A model generated the notes under the pieces. That model was given only the letters and a program-made list of their open reading frames with translations. It was not told the DNA's origin and did not search any database. 64,000 nt of DNA. It comes from Chaenocephalus aceratus. Lineage: Eukaryota > Chordata > Actinopteri > Perciformes > Channichthyidae. The position numbers and the translations under genes were made by a program. Positions within the stretch are counted from its first letter, which is position 1; each line of letters begins with the position of its first letter. This document shows positions 50,708 through 63,529 of the stretch, one piece after another. Location of the stretch: assembly GCA_023974075.1 (NCBI GenBank), contig JAMFTG010000488.1:558001-622000 (forward strand), in the 5' to 3' direction.

Positions 50708-51446
50708 TGGTGCGTTTCCACCATGGCGCGGAGCGCGGTTTAAGCATGCCGTGTTTTGATTTTGGTTGCGTTTCCACTAGGCCTATTTCTGGCCCGGGCT
50801 ACTTTTTCACCTTTTTTCTGGCCTGAACAAAATCGTGGTTCTATCAGGGCCAACAAGCGGGCTGAATATGCTAAACTAGTGAGAGAATCGCTGGCAAGGG
50901 GGCTACAACTACAACAAGATGAACATATTTGACCGTGATTTAATTGTAATACACGTTTCAAAATGATGCAGAAGTAACAACATGCTGATACCGGTTAGTA
51001 AAAACCATGAATTAATGCTTTGACAAGTCTGCAGACAGACGGCAGGTGAAACACCCTTTAAAATGCGTACTTTCTAAATGGAGATCGGCTAAGCTAACGC
51101 CGTATATGCTCCGACCATCCACACTCACAACAACGGCCTACACAGACATAAATAAAGCAGCGACTGTATTCTCCATGACACAGACAGTCTGTGGTTTGTA
51201 CTTGTTTAACTTTTGTCTAGTTTCTGAACAGATATGAGGAGCTGTGAGCTCTGAGGGCTAACAGCTAACGGGTGTGTTGTTTTTCTGAAGATGACGTCAC
51301 AGCTCCGCCTACACTGTGTTACTATAGATACTACCCCAGTTCCTAAACTGTAATGGAAGCGCAGCATTAAAGTGAGCCGGGCCTAACAAGGCCTAACAAG
51401 GCCTAACCGTACTAAGTCGAGCGAGGCCTGCGGTGGAAATGTGCCA
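50708..51446. mobile_element. MITE with TTA duplication (PIF/Harbinger-like)
   Basis: The ends TGGTGCGTTTCCACC and GGTGGAAATGTGCCA are an imperfect inverted repeat. A 3-bp TTA flanks both sides (50,705-50,707 and 51,447-51,449), as expected for PIF/Harbinger. Three GCCTAACAAG units occur near the right end. It is non-coding. Confidence 0.7.
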
Positions 51447-51449
51447 TTA

Positions 51450-52700
51450 GTGTATGGAGAACTTGGCGAAAGTTAACACCAGACTAACTAAAAATAGATG
51501 AAGGGAGACAGAAAGAGAAGATGTATAGTGCAGGAATAAAGTGAAGGAACTGACTATTAAGGAATGAAGAGTCAAGGGAAGCAGGGATGAAGGGATTTAG
51601 GGATCAAGGGTTCAGGGAGGGATGAAAGGATGAATGGATATGGGGATGAATAATTGAGGGGTAAAGGGTCGGGGTGATGGAAGGGAAAGGAAGGGTGGAC
51701 TAAAAAAATATATAACATATTACTAAAAGCATTTTCCCCAAGTTTTGACAAAAGGAAAATAATTTAAATGGATTTTCAGTTGAAAACTGTCAGTGGATCT
51801 TCATATCAGAAACATCTCAGATCATTATGAACTTCCTATACAGTAGTAACACGTCACCACATCCGAATCAGAATCAGTATCAGAATCAGGTTCATTACCA
51901 GGTAGGTTTGCACGTACGTGGAATTTGACTTGATTTCATGGTGCATATATAAAAAATAACATGAACAAATATTAGAAATGCGGAGGAAACTTCTGTGTAG
52001 CAATTCAGAGGGAGTCACCGACTCATGAAGGAGACACGGGACGAGCAGGATCTTTGATGTCAAACACTGATGTTTAATACAAGTATCGGGCGGAGAAATT
52101 CACATCACAAGTCACAGCAGCCAGAGATTCTGACTGCACGGGTGGTTTGCGACCAGCCTCTCTCCGGTACACATTTTAACTAGTTTACAGAGAGTTAATC
52201 CACATATTGGGGGATGGTGCGTAAACACTGGGAACACAGGAGATATCCCCGACATCTGGATATACTCAATCACCTGTCTGTGGGGCTTAGAAAGCCAGCG
52301 TTCTCACAGTCCTAAAACCCTCTGTGACCGATAATACATCTGAGAATAACATCACATGACTGCATTATCACATTTCTTACGGGAGATAACAGACTTAGGG
52401 TTGGTTGTAAACGTCAACAGGCAGAAAGGTTAAATATCTAAAGTAAAGACAGAAATATTCCCTCACAGGAAATAATAAAAAATGTAGTAAAATATTGCAG
52501 TATTTACATAGAAATAGAATGGAATAAAAGGGAATAAAATATGGAATAAAATTTGGCAGTAATACAAAAAAGAAAATAATGACATATATCGGAGATATAC
52601 AAAAGCAACATTTATTAGATCTGTTTTTGTATTGCTAGCTAATAACTAGAGAATGCAATTCCTGAAGAAATTGCTAGTGGGAATGCTTTATGCTGAAAAT
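51450..52700. other. Intergenic, purine-rich then unremarkable
   Basis: A GGGATGAAGGGAT-type degenerate purine repeat lies at about 51,560-51,700. The rest shows no coding signal or recognised repeat. Confidence 0.5.
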
Positions 52701-52714
52701 GTGACGCTAAACTG

Positions 52715-52855
52715 CTATGCTGAAATGTAATGTGTAAGAAGAAAGTGAAGAATTTAGATTAAAATGAAATGTGGAAGAAGAAAGTGAATAATTTAGATTA
52801 AAATGAAATGTGTAAGAAGAAAGTGAAGAATTTAGATTGAAATGATACATGAACA
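52715..52855. repeat. About 48-bp tandem repeat, three copies
   Basis: The unit AAATGTGTAAGAAGAAAGTG..GAATTTAGATTAAAATG is repeated three times with few changes. The reverse strand stays open across it, but the peptide is a repeat product. Confidence 0.85.
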
Positions 52856-52949
52856 CTGGGGGCTTGAATGTGTGATGAGAGAAGAAAATAAAGTAAAAAG
52901 GCTTGGAAAAGCAGCAGAATATTTGAACTGCAAACTTCTGAACTAACTT

Positions 52950-53540
52950 GATGGCGAATGATCTGTCGCCATGGCAACGGCATTTGATGACACCCCATAA
53001 TACGCTTAAATGCGTTGATGGCTGCATCATTACCAAACCTGTGAAGTTTTGGGCTGTTTGGAGTATTTTCACTGAAGTTTTTTGAAAACCGTGTTTCAAG
53101 GCGAGCATTGTGTTGCCATGGCAACAACATTTGAAGAAATCTCAAAGCTGTCCCGTAGATGTCTTCACGGCTGGACTGTTAGTAGACATGTGAAGTTTGA
53201 GCACTTTCTGAACATTTTCATAGGAGTTATAGCGACATCATGTTTTATGGTGTGGGATGCGTTTCCATGGAAACGGCTTATGGTGAGATCTCAGATTTGG
53301 CGTAGAGCTGTTGAGACATAGACCGGTGATATACAAGTGAAGATTGGGGGACGATTGGACCGTGTCGATTGGACTTACAATGACATCCTGTTTCATGGCG
53401 AGTTGTCTGTCGACATGGCAACGGCATTTGATGACACCCCATAATACGCTTAGATGCGTTGATGGCTGCATCGTTATCAAACCTGTGAAGTTCTGGGCTG
53501 TTTGGAGCATTTTCACTGAAGTTATGAGAAAAGCGTGTGT
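52950..53540. repeat. Interspersed repeat with a direct duplication
   Basis: About 135 bp at 52,950-53,085 recurs at 53,396-53,537 (shared: CATGGCAACGGCATTTGATG, GCGTTGATGGCTGCATC, AAACCTGTGAAGTT). The region between has related CATGGCAACAAC and TTTCCATGGAAACGG text. It is a degenerate repeat family, not a gene. Confidence 0.75.
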
Positions 53541-53649
53541 TATTACATTACTCTCTCTCTTCTCTCTCTGTTCTCTCTCTTCGGCATATGATGATGACAC
53601 CCCATAATTGACGTAGAGCTGTTGAGGGCAGTACCATTAGCCTTTATCT

Positions 53650-54670
53650 GAAGTCTGCTGCTCTGAGCATGTGAGTTGGAGTGATATGACATCATTGTGT
53701 TCCATTACACAGGTGTTTATAGTTGAGCTAACGAGGTGTCCAGAGATCAAAGGTTTCCATTGTTCTGAATGAGATAAACCTCTTACATGTGAACGTTTTG
53801 TGGAAGAACCGTAACAGATATCTGTGAAATTTCAAAACATGAAGCATGTCAAGGAACTTGAGTATCTGAAGTGTAATTTGTGTGTACTTTCGGGTTAATA
53901 ATGTGGCCTTTTTGGCAGTTTAACCAAAGGTGTGTGGCTGCTGCTGTGAGGAAATATGAGCCTGAAATTACAATGGGTTTTAATGGAGACATGTTGAATG
54001 TTATTGTCACTTCATGCCCTCAAGAGGCATTTTGTTTAATTATTTTTTGCTTAATTATTTGTCATTTTTCAAGCTACGAGATGTTTTCCTACGTTTGTCA
54101 TGATAAATGATGTCTCAGGAATGTAGGATTTGGCAATTATGGCAGTTTAAAAAAATATATGAAGGCAAATTTCAAGATTCACTACCCTCTAGCTGTGACA
54201 TCACGCACTCTTGTTAATGTTAAAATGTGAAGAAAACCTCTAAAACAAGGTCTGAACAATGTTTAATATCTCTAAAAGTAAGAATCAGATTTAGAAGTTG
54301 TTTTACACGAATAATGTCAGAAAGATGTGTAACATTTTAAAGTTGGAATGAGGTTTCTGAGTGAAAGTATGAATGAACAGTTAGCAGTTGAAGTCGCATG
54401 AAGATTTGTTGAAGTTGAAGAATTTCTCCATTGACTTCAATGGTTAAAAATGTGATGTATTATGGGATGTATCTCTGGAATTATGAAAGTTATGAATGAG
54501 AAAAGTAATAGCCATTGATTCCTGACTGAGCTGAACGTTTTGGTGTTTGAACGGAGTTTCTGCGATGTTCAATGCGGGAGGAGAAGAGGGTGAAAATAAG
54601 TCGGCGGAATAATAAAAATGTTGTCCGTAGAAAAACAGTTAGTTGGAATGCTGTTAACACAAAATTAAAC
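53650..54670. other. Intergenic, no feature recognised
   Basis: The text resembles a continuation of the repeat at 52,950-53,540 (ordinary short frames, no splice logic). No gene is supported. Confidence 0.45.
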
Positions 54671-54680
54671 ATTATATACC

Positions 54681-57600
54681 TAGGATTGGGTATCTTTTGA
54701 ATTTCCACGATTCTGATTCCGATTCCGATTCTACTTTTCGATTCCGGTTCATAACGGTTCTCGATTCCGATTCTTTGAGGGGCAGGGTAAAAAAATTATA
54801 CATCCTTCTTCCACCAAAAAAATTACATTTATTCGAGAAACTTTTACACAGGTTAGTTTACAGTAATATTCACATTAATCAGTCTGTTTATATTCACTGC
54901 TATGTAACTGTAACCTGAGAACCACTGAAGCTACAACAGTCCAACTTTTAAAGAAAAGCCCCCCCCCCCCCCATTTAAAAACAGTTCTTGTTGAGAAAAA
55001 CAAGCATATCTGCCTTCTCAGGCATAACGGGAAGAAATGTTTGAACATTTTAAAGTGAAATGCTTCAATCTGATGCACTTTAATTAAGCAGAATTACTAG
55101 AGACTAGATCTAGGGGGTACAACTCTAAACACCCATATGAAAAAGATCGGTTTATATTTCAATAATTAAATAAGTATGTGAACATAACCAATAACCCATA
55201 GCCAATAACAAGTAACGTATTTTATTTTTGTTGTTCATTCATATCTTATTTTACTATTTTATTAATGCATATTTTTTTATCTCTCTAGTTTAAAACGATA
55301 TGTCTGGTTTACTGTCCTATAGTATACATTGGAATGATTTCAAACCTGTTTTACCCCAATAATTATAAAGGAGTGCCTTGGAAATATGTGTTTACATAAA
55401 TTGTGATCAAACCGTTTGAGACCCACTGAGATAACTTAGACTAAAGTGAACTATCTAAACACTCAGTCCTTTACCTCACTGAGCTGTAGTTATCAGCCAC
55501 TCAGTCTGACTGGAGAGGACTCTCCTCCACATCATTGTAGAAACATCTTCTTCTTCCGTTAGAGCAGCTAGCACCAGATGCTAATAACAACAGTGCGTAC
55601 CGGTGCACCCTCCCTTTCTCCCTCGCTCGCTCCCACGCTCACTCGCACGTTGGCTGTGAGCTGCGGTTGCCAGATAAGCCAACATCCCCCATTTTCATCA
55701 CTTACAGCACCCATCGTACAGGGCAAATGAAAAGTGTAACCGGGATGAAAAGGGTGTTACATTTACTTAATTATGAATGTTGTTACATCAAGGCCGAACA
55801 TTAGGATAAGCACCAACGGTCAAAACATTTTGTTTCCTCCCAGAGCTGTCAGGGCAGCGCCTCCACAGATCTGGTGCCCTAGTCGAAGATCTATAATGCC
55901 CCTGGTCTCAGCGTGGTGTCCAGAGGACTGCAGAGACTTCAGGGAGAAACCTCCGTGTGATGGACGTCCTGTCTGTTGTATTTGCACTCCTTTTGTCCAT
56001 TATTCTTACTGAAAATGTTAAATTACACATTCACATCTGACTGAAGATTGGCCCCATGTATTTGTGACGTTGCAAACTCTGTTGTACAAGGCACAAGTGA
56101 TGTGAAGCTCATAAAGCAAGGCAAATAGAAATAATCAGCTGATGGAGTGTAGATGTGGAAATAGCTGCATTCGATCAGCTGACTGTGTTTTCACAATAAA
56201 AGTAGTTTCTTAGTGAATGTCCTGTACTGGTCTTAAAATCTCTTAACATCAGCTTTTAATGTTCCTCTTGGATGTTCTTCTTGACCCTCAGAGAAGGAGA
56301 AAATGTTGTGTCTTTCAGGCATGTCCTTTCCTAACAAAAATTACAGGAAACATAAAACATATTATTGCAGAACAAGTGTGTTATTTATAAAAGCAGTGTG
56401 TTTGTGTGTTTAGGGGCTGTAGATATAATTATTTTGTAATTGTAATGGGGTTTTTTTCAACAGAGCTACAAAGACAATCAGATTATGAATGAACAGTATG
56501 AAGTTCATCAACATTGAAATATATGTTATTATCAAAATAATATTTAACTGTTATCAAAATGTAGTGCAATAGAAGCTTGCTCTGTTGTCTCACTGAAAGA
56601 ATAACTTTTACCACGTTTTTTACAGACAATATTGAGAGATAAATAGTAGCAGTTCTCACTATGTGTTAAATATCTTTGCCTTCAATACATTAAATTAGAA
56701 AGCTGACAAAGTCATATTGCTAAATATCTAAAATGTAACCTTTTGTATGGAAAAACCCCTCAACTTAACTGATGTGTAGGTGATCTAGTATTTAGTATTG
56801 TTTAATGGAATACATATCAGTGTATTAAAGTCAATACTTCATTCATTTAAACCAATATCTTTCTTGATTATTTGTACAGTAAGAAAAGAGTCTTTGTACC
56901 TGTGCTGAAGTTCACTGCTGTGAGGAGTCCAGTTCTGTCTCTCACTCTCTGGTCCAGCCTGTCTGCATCACCTGGACACCTTAAACAAACAGTCCAGATA
57001 TATATATATGTAAAGTACCATGTGTACGAACAATATAACTGATTATCTTCTGTTGAACATGTTGGATTGTGTATTGTCCGAGTCAGGGTCCTTTTTATTT
57101 TACTGTAACTTTGGAAGGTGTGTTACCAATGCTTACTGTTTATTTGATACCCATTTGGTAATGCAATTAATAAAAACAACAAGGTTTGGGTTCGTTCTTC
57201 AGATGACTGTGACGTTAACATGTAAGCTCAATAATGAACTCCAGTTCAACCAACCATATTATAATATCTAAGTAATCATCTTGAAATGTGACATTAATAA
57301 TTGTAATATACACACATCTTATTGTGAGGTTGATTTCACATACACTACTTCAACGTTAGCTTGTCTACATACTTGAGCATAGCCAAGTTAAATTAACCTT
57401 AGCGATGCATACAGTTCCTACCTACATAATAAAATATCTCTCTAAGTTACAAGGATGACCTTATTTTATCAACCTCAAACAGAAGCCGTTTGTTCTACAG
57501 TATTATCCCACTTAACACTTGTCTATTTCGTTGTATCCTTTATACAGTCTATGATTTTAACTTGTAGGCTACGATTAGCATCGTTAGCACCGATGTAGCT

Positions 57601-58404
57601 ACCACTCGCTTACACACTAAACCAAGCCTTAACATTAATTACTTAGCCGATTAAAATCATTAACACATAAATAAGTACTCGATTTTCACTTACCGCAAAA
57701 CCGCATGCATGCACCGTCTGTTTTAACCGCAGAGCGAGTCACAATAGTCCGATATATAAGCATGAAGAACAAACAACCACGGCCAGCTTCAAGTTGTGTT
57801 CTCTGGATGAGCTGAGCAGGCAGAGTCCCTGTAGCTTCACGGAGCAGCTAGCAGAGAGACAAGAAGCTAGCAGCAGCAGTCACTTGACACAGCCGTCACT
57901 CAATGTGACCACGCCCTAATGTATGCAAAAACGTTAAGACCTAATATAAATAAAAGGGTTGTGTTAGAAAAAAATTCACTCACAGATCCATAATCATGAA
58001 GGTGGAATCTAACTATATCCATAATAATATTGATTGCATCCATGGGTAGAAACATGTTTTTTTCTGCTGTAAAGTTGGGCATTTTAACATGGGGGTCTAT
58101 GGAAATTGCTCCTTTCTGCAGCCAGTCCCTATCGGCCAATATATGAACTGCAGTGTGTGGCACTTCCGTATTGGCGTCCCGGCTCTTCCCCAGAGTTTGC
58201 CGCTTGGGTACAACGCTACACTTTGGGTACAACGCTACATTTCCCGCCCCTTCGCAGTCATACAGTAGGCTACGGAGAGCGGCGAGAAACATTTCCTCAG
58301 GCATCGAAAAGTGGAACCGAAATTCACATGTCTAAATGATGCCGTTGGAATCGAAATGTTGGAACCGGTTCCGGTTCGGAACCGGTTCTCGGTACCCAAC
58401 CCTA
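54681..58404. mobile_element. 3.7-kb non-autonomous hAT-type element with exact 8-bp TSD
   Basis: The duplication TATATACC flanks it exactly (54,673-54,680 and 58,405-58,412). The ends TAGGATTGGGTATC and GGTACCCAACCCTA are inverted, and the sub-ends are rich in GATTCCGATTC / GGAACCGGTTC motifs. The interior holds text shared with the hAT element at 34,107 (GTTTGAGACCCACTGAGATA, CTGGAGAGGACTCTCCTCCAC) and the repeat copy at 57,890-58,200. No transposase frame is visible. It may be a composite built from several elements. Confidence 0.92.
57890..58200 (+). repeat. Teleost interspersed repeat, copy 2
   Basis: This is colinear with 1,480-1,815 and nested inside the hAT-type element ending at 58,404. 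Confidence 0.75.
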
Positions 58405-58705
58405 TATATACCGCAAATTAATGAAACGTTATGCAGAAAATTGATTGAAAATGTATCTTTTCCAAACACTCGTCCGATGGTCCTTCACTTGTTGAAGAGC
58501 TGGCTGTTGATTTATTCTGATTTGAATCTTACACAGTAACATCTAGCAAGGTCTTCTTCTAGTGAGCTTATGTTTCATTTTGTGAAAATCTAAACTGTAC
58601 ATAGAGTGAAATGTGATGTTTTTAGGCTCTCTCTGTTTTAAATAGACTTATTTGTCTGCCAGGATAGTTATTAACCAAAACACTGATGAGGATTTTTAAA
58701 AGTGA

Positions 58706-61392
58706 TTTATTATGTGGAATATAAAAAAAACAATTTGACTAGACTTTTGTAATATCAACAACTCTGCATATAACAAATAAGCATGTACACATAGCTGAAG
58801 CAGTAATATAGAGCACCTGACCATCGGCTGGTCTTAATGATAAATCATGTTTGACACCTCGACATGATTCACTTCAAGCTGCCAGCAGCTCATTCTTCTA
58901 AACCTACAAGCTGCTGCTACTGAAAACTGACTATAAAACCTTTAAGAGTTGAACATTCATATATGCACTTTGCACACATCCTGCACAGCCTCGTTCTCCA
59001 CAGGGACATTTAAAAGTCCTTCTTCTTTGTTTCCGTCAGGTGAGCATCTGAAGAAAATCACAGAGACTTTGTGTAAAGTTACAGCTGGAACTGTGACTCT
59101 AAATGTGGAGCGGGCCTGTTTTATCTGATGCAGGAGGCTCTAACCTGACTGGACTTCACACCATGTCTTCCTGCTCCTCTGTGTCTTCTGTCTTTGCTGC
59201 AGTGTGTGAGATGTTATCATACTCAGGATCAGAGTCCAACTGATGGGGAAAGAAAACAAAATGAGGCTTTCATTCATGAAACCTGCATTATTTAAGATTT
59301 TAGCTAAAATAATTTTAATTAAAAACTGCGGTCGCAGATGTGCGCGCAGTGATGAGCGGGCCCTCACGTCCGTGCGCCTGCCGGGGAGGGCAGCCGGTCG
59401 TCCCGGCGTCAAGCAGACGCGCGCGAGTCTACCGAAATGCAATGCTTTAGTACAGGGGTACTCAAATACAAATCTTAAAGGTCCAAAATAAATGTTTCAA
59501 TAAGACAAAGGTCCGTTTATTACGGTCATTCAAACTTTTAAACAATTGCAACAAGATTCTTAACACGAGGTTGCAAAAACAAAAATAATCTGTATGCAGC
59601 AGTTTTCATTGTTATTGTGTCTGTACTTGACCCCTCAGAGTCGCAGTGTAAGAGCTGCACAGTTATGAATAAAGGCAGCTGCACCCTCTTTCATTCAGCA
59701 TTCCCATTATTGCTTTATAAATGTCTTGCCCCCTTGTGTCCACTGAGGTTCGTCAGGCCCAACACATCTTCAAAAAATTCTTTTATACTTTAGTTATTAT
59801 TCAGTGGAAAGTCCTTACCTACTGGCCTAGTTAAATCAAAGTGGTTACTTTTTTTTTGGCTGGGCAGTGTAGTGCCAGTTTACACACCGTCTTATTTGAC
59901 TTTCACAGGACTTAATACTGTTTTTTGTGGGCAGACCCCCACAAAGAAAAAAATATATTTACATACGTAAGGTCATCATCTTAATAGTTTTGTATGCTCA
60001 GCCGTGAGCAGAGCATCAAGTTGACTCGTAGGTGAAACTAGGCTACTAGCTACAGTACAGATGGAACTAGATGAGCTGTTAACTCTCGCTCTGACTCAGA
60101 CAGGTTGAAAGAGACACACACATTTTTCCCACCCGCATTCCGCGAAGACCCGCCCTACTGTGCCTCTGATTCGCAGATTGTTTGGGGGAAAAAAACGCTG
60201 ATGGGATGCTGAATGTGATTGGACCAATGCGTTGACAGACACACACAGACATGGTTGTGGCCCCAAAAACACTGCTCCAGAAGGTTGGAGATCTGCTCCT
60301 CACCATCGATGGCGGCTCCATCCACCCTTCCCCTGAGGTTCGCAGCCTGGGCGTCACTCTGGACTCTAGCCTCACCTTCAACTCCCACATCAGGTCTACT
60401 GTCAAAACTGCTTTCTTTCACCCACGAAACATCTCCAGACTCCGGCCCTCTCTCCCCGACCCCGTTGCAGAAACATTAATTCATACCTTCATCTCCTCTC
60501 GTCTGGACTACTGCAATGGAGTTCTGTTCGGGGTCACCAGCAAAGCCCTGGACAGGCTCCAGTACGTCCAGAACTCTGCAGCCAGGCTCCTCACCCACAC
60601 TAAGCCCTGGCAACACATCACCCCTACCCTCATCCACCTTCACTGGCTCCCGGTCAAGTCACGCATCCAGTACAAACTCCTCCTGCTAACCTACAAATCT
60701 CTCCACTCCCTAGCCCCTCCATACATCTCTGACCTCCTTCAGCCCTACACCCCCTCTCGTCACCTGCGGTCCTCTGACAAAGGGCTGCTCTCCATCCAGC
60801 GCTCCAAGCTGAAAACATTTGGCAACAGAGCCTTCAGTGTCGCAGCCCCCACCCTCTGGAATTCTCTGCCCTCTGCAATCAGGAATGCAGACACTCCGGA
60901 CACCTTCAAAAAACACCTCAAACACCATCTGTTCACTCAGGCCTTTGGCCTCAACTAATTTACAGTCACTTATTTCCTGCTATTGCTCTGTATGTTTATT
61001 ATTACCTTTTGTTTTGTTACTTCCCATTGTAAAGCGTCCTTGGGTTTCGTGAAAGGCGCTATATAAATTGAAATTATTATTATTATTATTATTATTATAT
61101 TTCAAATTGCCTTCCATTAGCCCCGCCCCCCAGCAAGTCGGCCATTTTGAAAAATGTGCGTTTTTCATGCATTTTAAGCACATTTCTGCCAATTTCTCCT
61201 AGGGGAATGATCGGAAAAATTCCAGTCCAGCACAAGTTCAGCCCCTATCCAATGTAATGCTACATTGAGAAGGAACAGTCCTTCGCTCAAACGCGGAGCT
61301 CGTAGGCTAACGGAGAATATACCATTTTTGACCATGTATATGTCAGATAACCTACTGATACCTGCCTGTCTGCCTGCCACATCAACACACAC

Positions 61393-61430
<38 letters not shown>

Positions 61431-63485
61431 AAAACCACACCTACAGTACACATTGTACAACAAACACAAACAGGTCCTAAAGCATATACTAAATATCAGG
61501 CCCTTGTATATTTTATTATGTGAAGCACTATATGGTTTCATGACAAATATCTACTGTTTATTTGTAGATATCTCCTAAAGCCTACAAATAAAGTTTGAAA
61601 TGTAGGCCTGTTACATATATTATTGAGCAATATATATTATACACACTGTTCTGCTTTCTGCACTGACCTCAGCAGTTGTTCTCACTGTAAACATCGCCTC
61701 ACAATGAAAGCATAACCTAACATCCAGGGGAGATGTGATTAGTGAGTAAACAAACAAACGGTAAAGGGCAAAAAGTCTGATGCACATTTGATCATCTCAA
61801 ATAACTTATAATCACAACGGGAACAGTTTGCAGAGCTGTGATTCGTTGACATAAGTCCAGCCATGCGTCACGCCTCTTTTAAATATCACTGTTGGCTGAA
61901 ATAGTCTCCGGAGAATACATCAGTGTACGCTCGGTTATAGCTCCTCCAGAGAGACTCCTCTCTCCTCTAAATCAGTGTATCCTCGGTTACGGCACCTCCA
62001 GAGAGACTCCTCGAAAATCGATCCTCGACGAGCCTTTAGAGAAATTTGTTTTCCTTCGAGAGGGCGCGCCGACATCCGTTTCCGGGTCGCTGCCGGAGGA
62101 CCTGGGAGTCTGGGACGCGAAAATTTGAGAAATGACAAACAGCTCATTTCCCAGAACTCGCGCGCGTCTGCTTGACGCCGGGACGACTGGCTGCCCTCCC
62201 CGACAGGCGCACGGACGCGAGGGCCCGATCATCACTGCGCGCACATGTGCGACCGCAGTTTTAATTGGATGTATAATTCCGCATGATTTAATGTCATAAT
62301 TTATTTTAGATGTAGACCCTTGAGCTCTAAAACATTAAACGTTTCATTTTTGTAACTGACAGCCAATAACAATTTAATATTTTAGTCCTTAATTGTTAAC
62401 ACCTCTACACATTATTCTCTTTATATTATAACAGTCCTGACTGTCTTCAATTCTAGTTGAGAGGCTGTCAATTATTTTTCATTACCACTTCCTGGTTCTG
62501 TTTTGTAAATAAACATCTGCGTATGAATATAATTACATTAAGACTAACAGACTGTAAGCAAATATATACTGTATGTATTTCACTGGGGGTGATGCAAATA
62601 CATTTCCTGGTTTATGAGAAGGCAACTTTTATCTTTCATGTGACTAAACTTAAGAGCATAACGGAGAAAATGTGGAGGATGGAAGAATGCCTGTTCGATC
62701 AACTTTATTATCAGTGTGAGATTATTGAGACCTTTTATATTAATGGATGCTGTATCTGGTAATCAATTGTCAAAAGATTAATATTATAAAAATGATTAAA
62801 CTAACAACAGTGATCTGTACAACCCTATTTGATACAATAGATATAATTATTACTAGGCCCTTACTGCTCTTTTTCCCGCTTAAATGATCTTGTGGGCCTT
62901 CATCATTTACTGTCTTTTTATTCATTGTGCACCTGAAACCTGGAAAACACAAAGATTAATCTAAAGCTAACGTCACTGTTATCCTCAGTTAAATATTTAA
63001 TTTGATCCAAATGGACTTCCAGGTGTTGATTTAGTATTTAAATTGAATAATTAAATTGCTTTGATTATGACTCAATTGTTTTGTGATCTATTTGGTAAGT
63101 ATAGGATTTCCTGTCATTGTTTTGTTTTTAACTAACTACTTACAGCTCACAGTTTAGCTATGGTTTTCTGTAAATAAATACTGTGGTGTCCATATTAAGA
63201 TTAAGAAGACTCCTGAGAGATATGTCTGAAACTGTGATGGTATTGTAATGTCAGTGTGTGTGTTGGTAAACTCACACACTGGAGGAGAAGGGAAGTCCTC
63301 ATATCCTTCAATAGCACAGGAATATCTGTCTGCAGAACCAAGTGTGAAAAAACCAGTAGAATATATTGACTCCGGAGTTATCTGTCCGTTCTTGTACCAG
63401 ATGTAGGAAGTATTAACAAGACACTGGTTCTGACAGTTCATCTCTACCTGGTCAGTATATTTGGCTTCCACCTGCACTGTGATAC
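58706..63485 (-). CDS. CD22-like receptor gene C, 3' part (runs off the right end)
   Basis: A C2-type Ig exon at 63,485-63,276 (210 nt, phase 1-1) is the homologue of the second Ig exon of genes A and B. It reads CQNQCLVNTSYIWYKNGQ, DRYSCAIEGYEDFPSPPV and ends at GTGAGT. The terminal exon at 59,239-59,156 follows a TTTCCCCATCAG acceptor and encodes DPEYDNISHTAAKTEDTEEQ and a TGA, a tyrosine-bearing cytoplasmic end. The 3' UTR extends to a minus-strand AATAAA at 58,706-58,711 and matches the detached UTR of gene B. The exons between are not recognised. A small exon at about 62,942-62,870 (MNKKTVNDEGPQDH, then GTAAGG) is possible. An inverted-repeat element and an L2 LINE fill the gap. The V-set and signal exons lie beyond 64,000. 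It could be two separate gene pieces. Confidence 0.68.
60255..61098 (+). mobile_element. L2-type LINE, 3' portion
   Basis: An uninterrupted frame to the stop at 60,958 encodes a reverse-transcriptase C-terminus: LGVTLDSSLTFNSHI, SRLDYCNGVLFG, LDRLQYVQNSAARLLT, LHWLPVKSRIQYKLLLL and FSVAAPTLWNSLP. The tail GGCGCTATATAAATTGAAAT is followed by (TTA)n, the hallmark of fish L2 elements. It lacks the 5' two thirds. The intact frame suggests a fairly young insertion. Confidence 0.9.
61387..61428 (+). repeat. (CA)n microsatellite
   Basis: A short CA run lies between the L2 LINE and the CTCCTCGG-type repeat. Confidence 0.9.
61900..62130. repeat. CTCCTC/ATCGA repeat, relative of 3,685-3,925
   Basis: GGTTATAGCTCCTCCAGAG is the inverse of the 35-bp unit at 3,822-3,922. 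CTCCTCGAAAATCGATCCTCG matches the flank of that copy in style. Two imperfect copies (61,930 and 61,985) are present. Confidence 0.65.
62270..63275. other. Probable intron of gene C
   Basis: The sequence is AT-rich. Apart from the possible small exon near 62,870-62,942 nothing is recognised. Confidence 0.4.
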
Positions 63486-63529
63486 CTGGATTTAAGTAGA
63501 AGGAACAGGAATGTTATTTTAGACCAGGG

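Larger units (their letters stand above)
59318..62268. mobile_element. Element with about 110-bp GC-rich inverted ends
   Basis: AAAACTGCGGTCGCAGATGT at 59,327 onward is inverted at 62,250-62,268, and pairing runs through GGCGTCAAGCAGACGCGCGC to about 59,436 / 62,157. The arms are about 95% alike. AATT flanks both ends, but a longer target duplication is not clear. Between the arms lie another repeat end (CAGGGGTACTCAAA at 59,453), an L2 LINE fragment and a CTCCTCGG-type repeat. Confidence 0.75.

Noticed and set aside
58106..58339. Plus-strand frame of 77 residues
   Set aside because: It lies inside the interspersed repeat and the terminal motifs of the hAT-type element; no homology.
60155..60421. 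Minus-strand frames opposite the L2 LINE
   Set aside because: They are shadows of the L2 reading frame.
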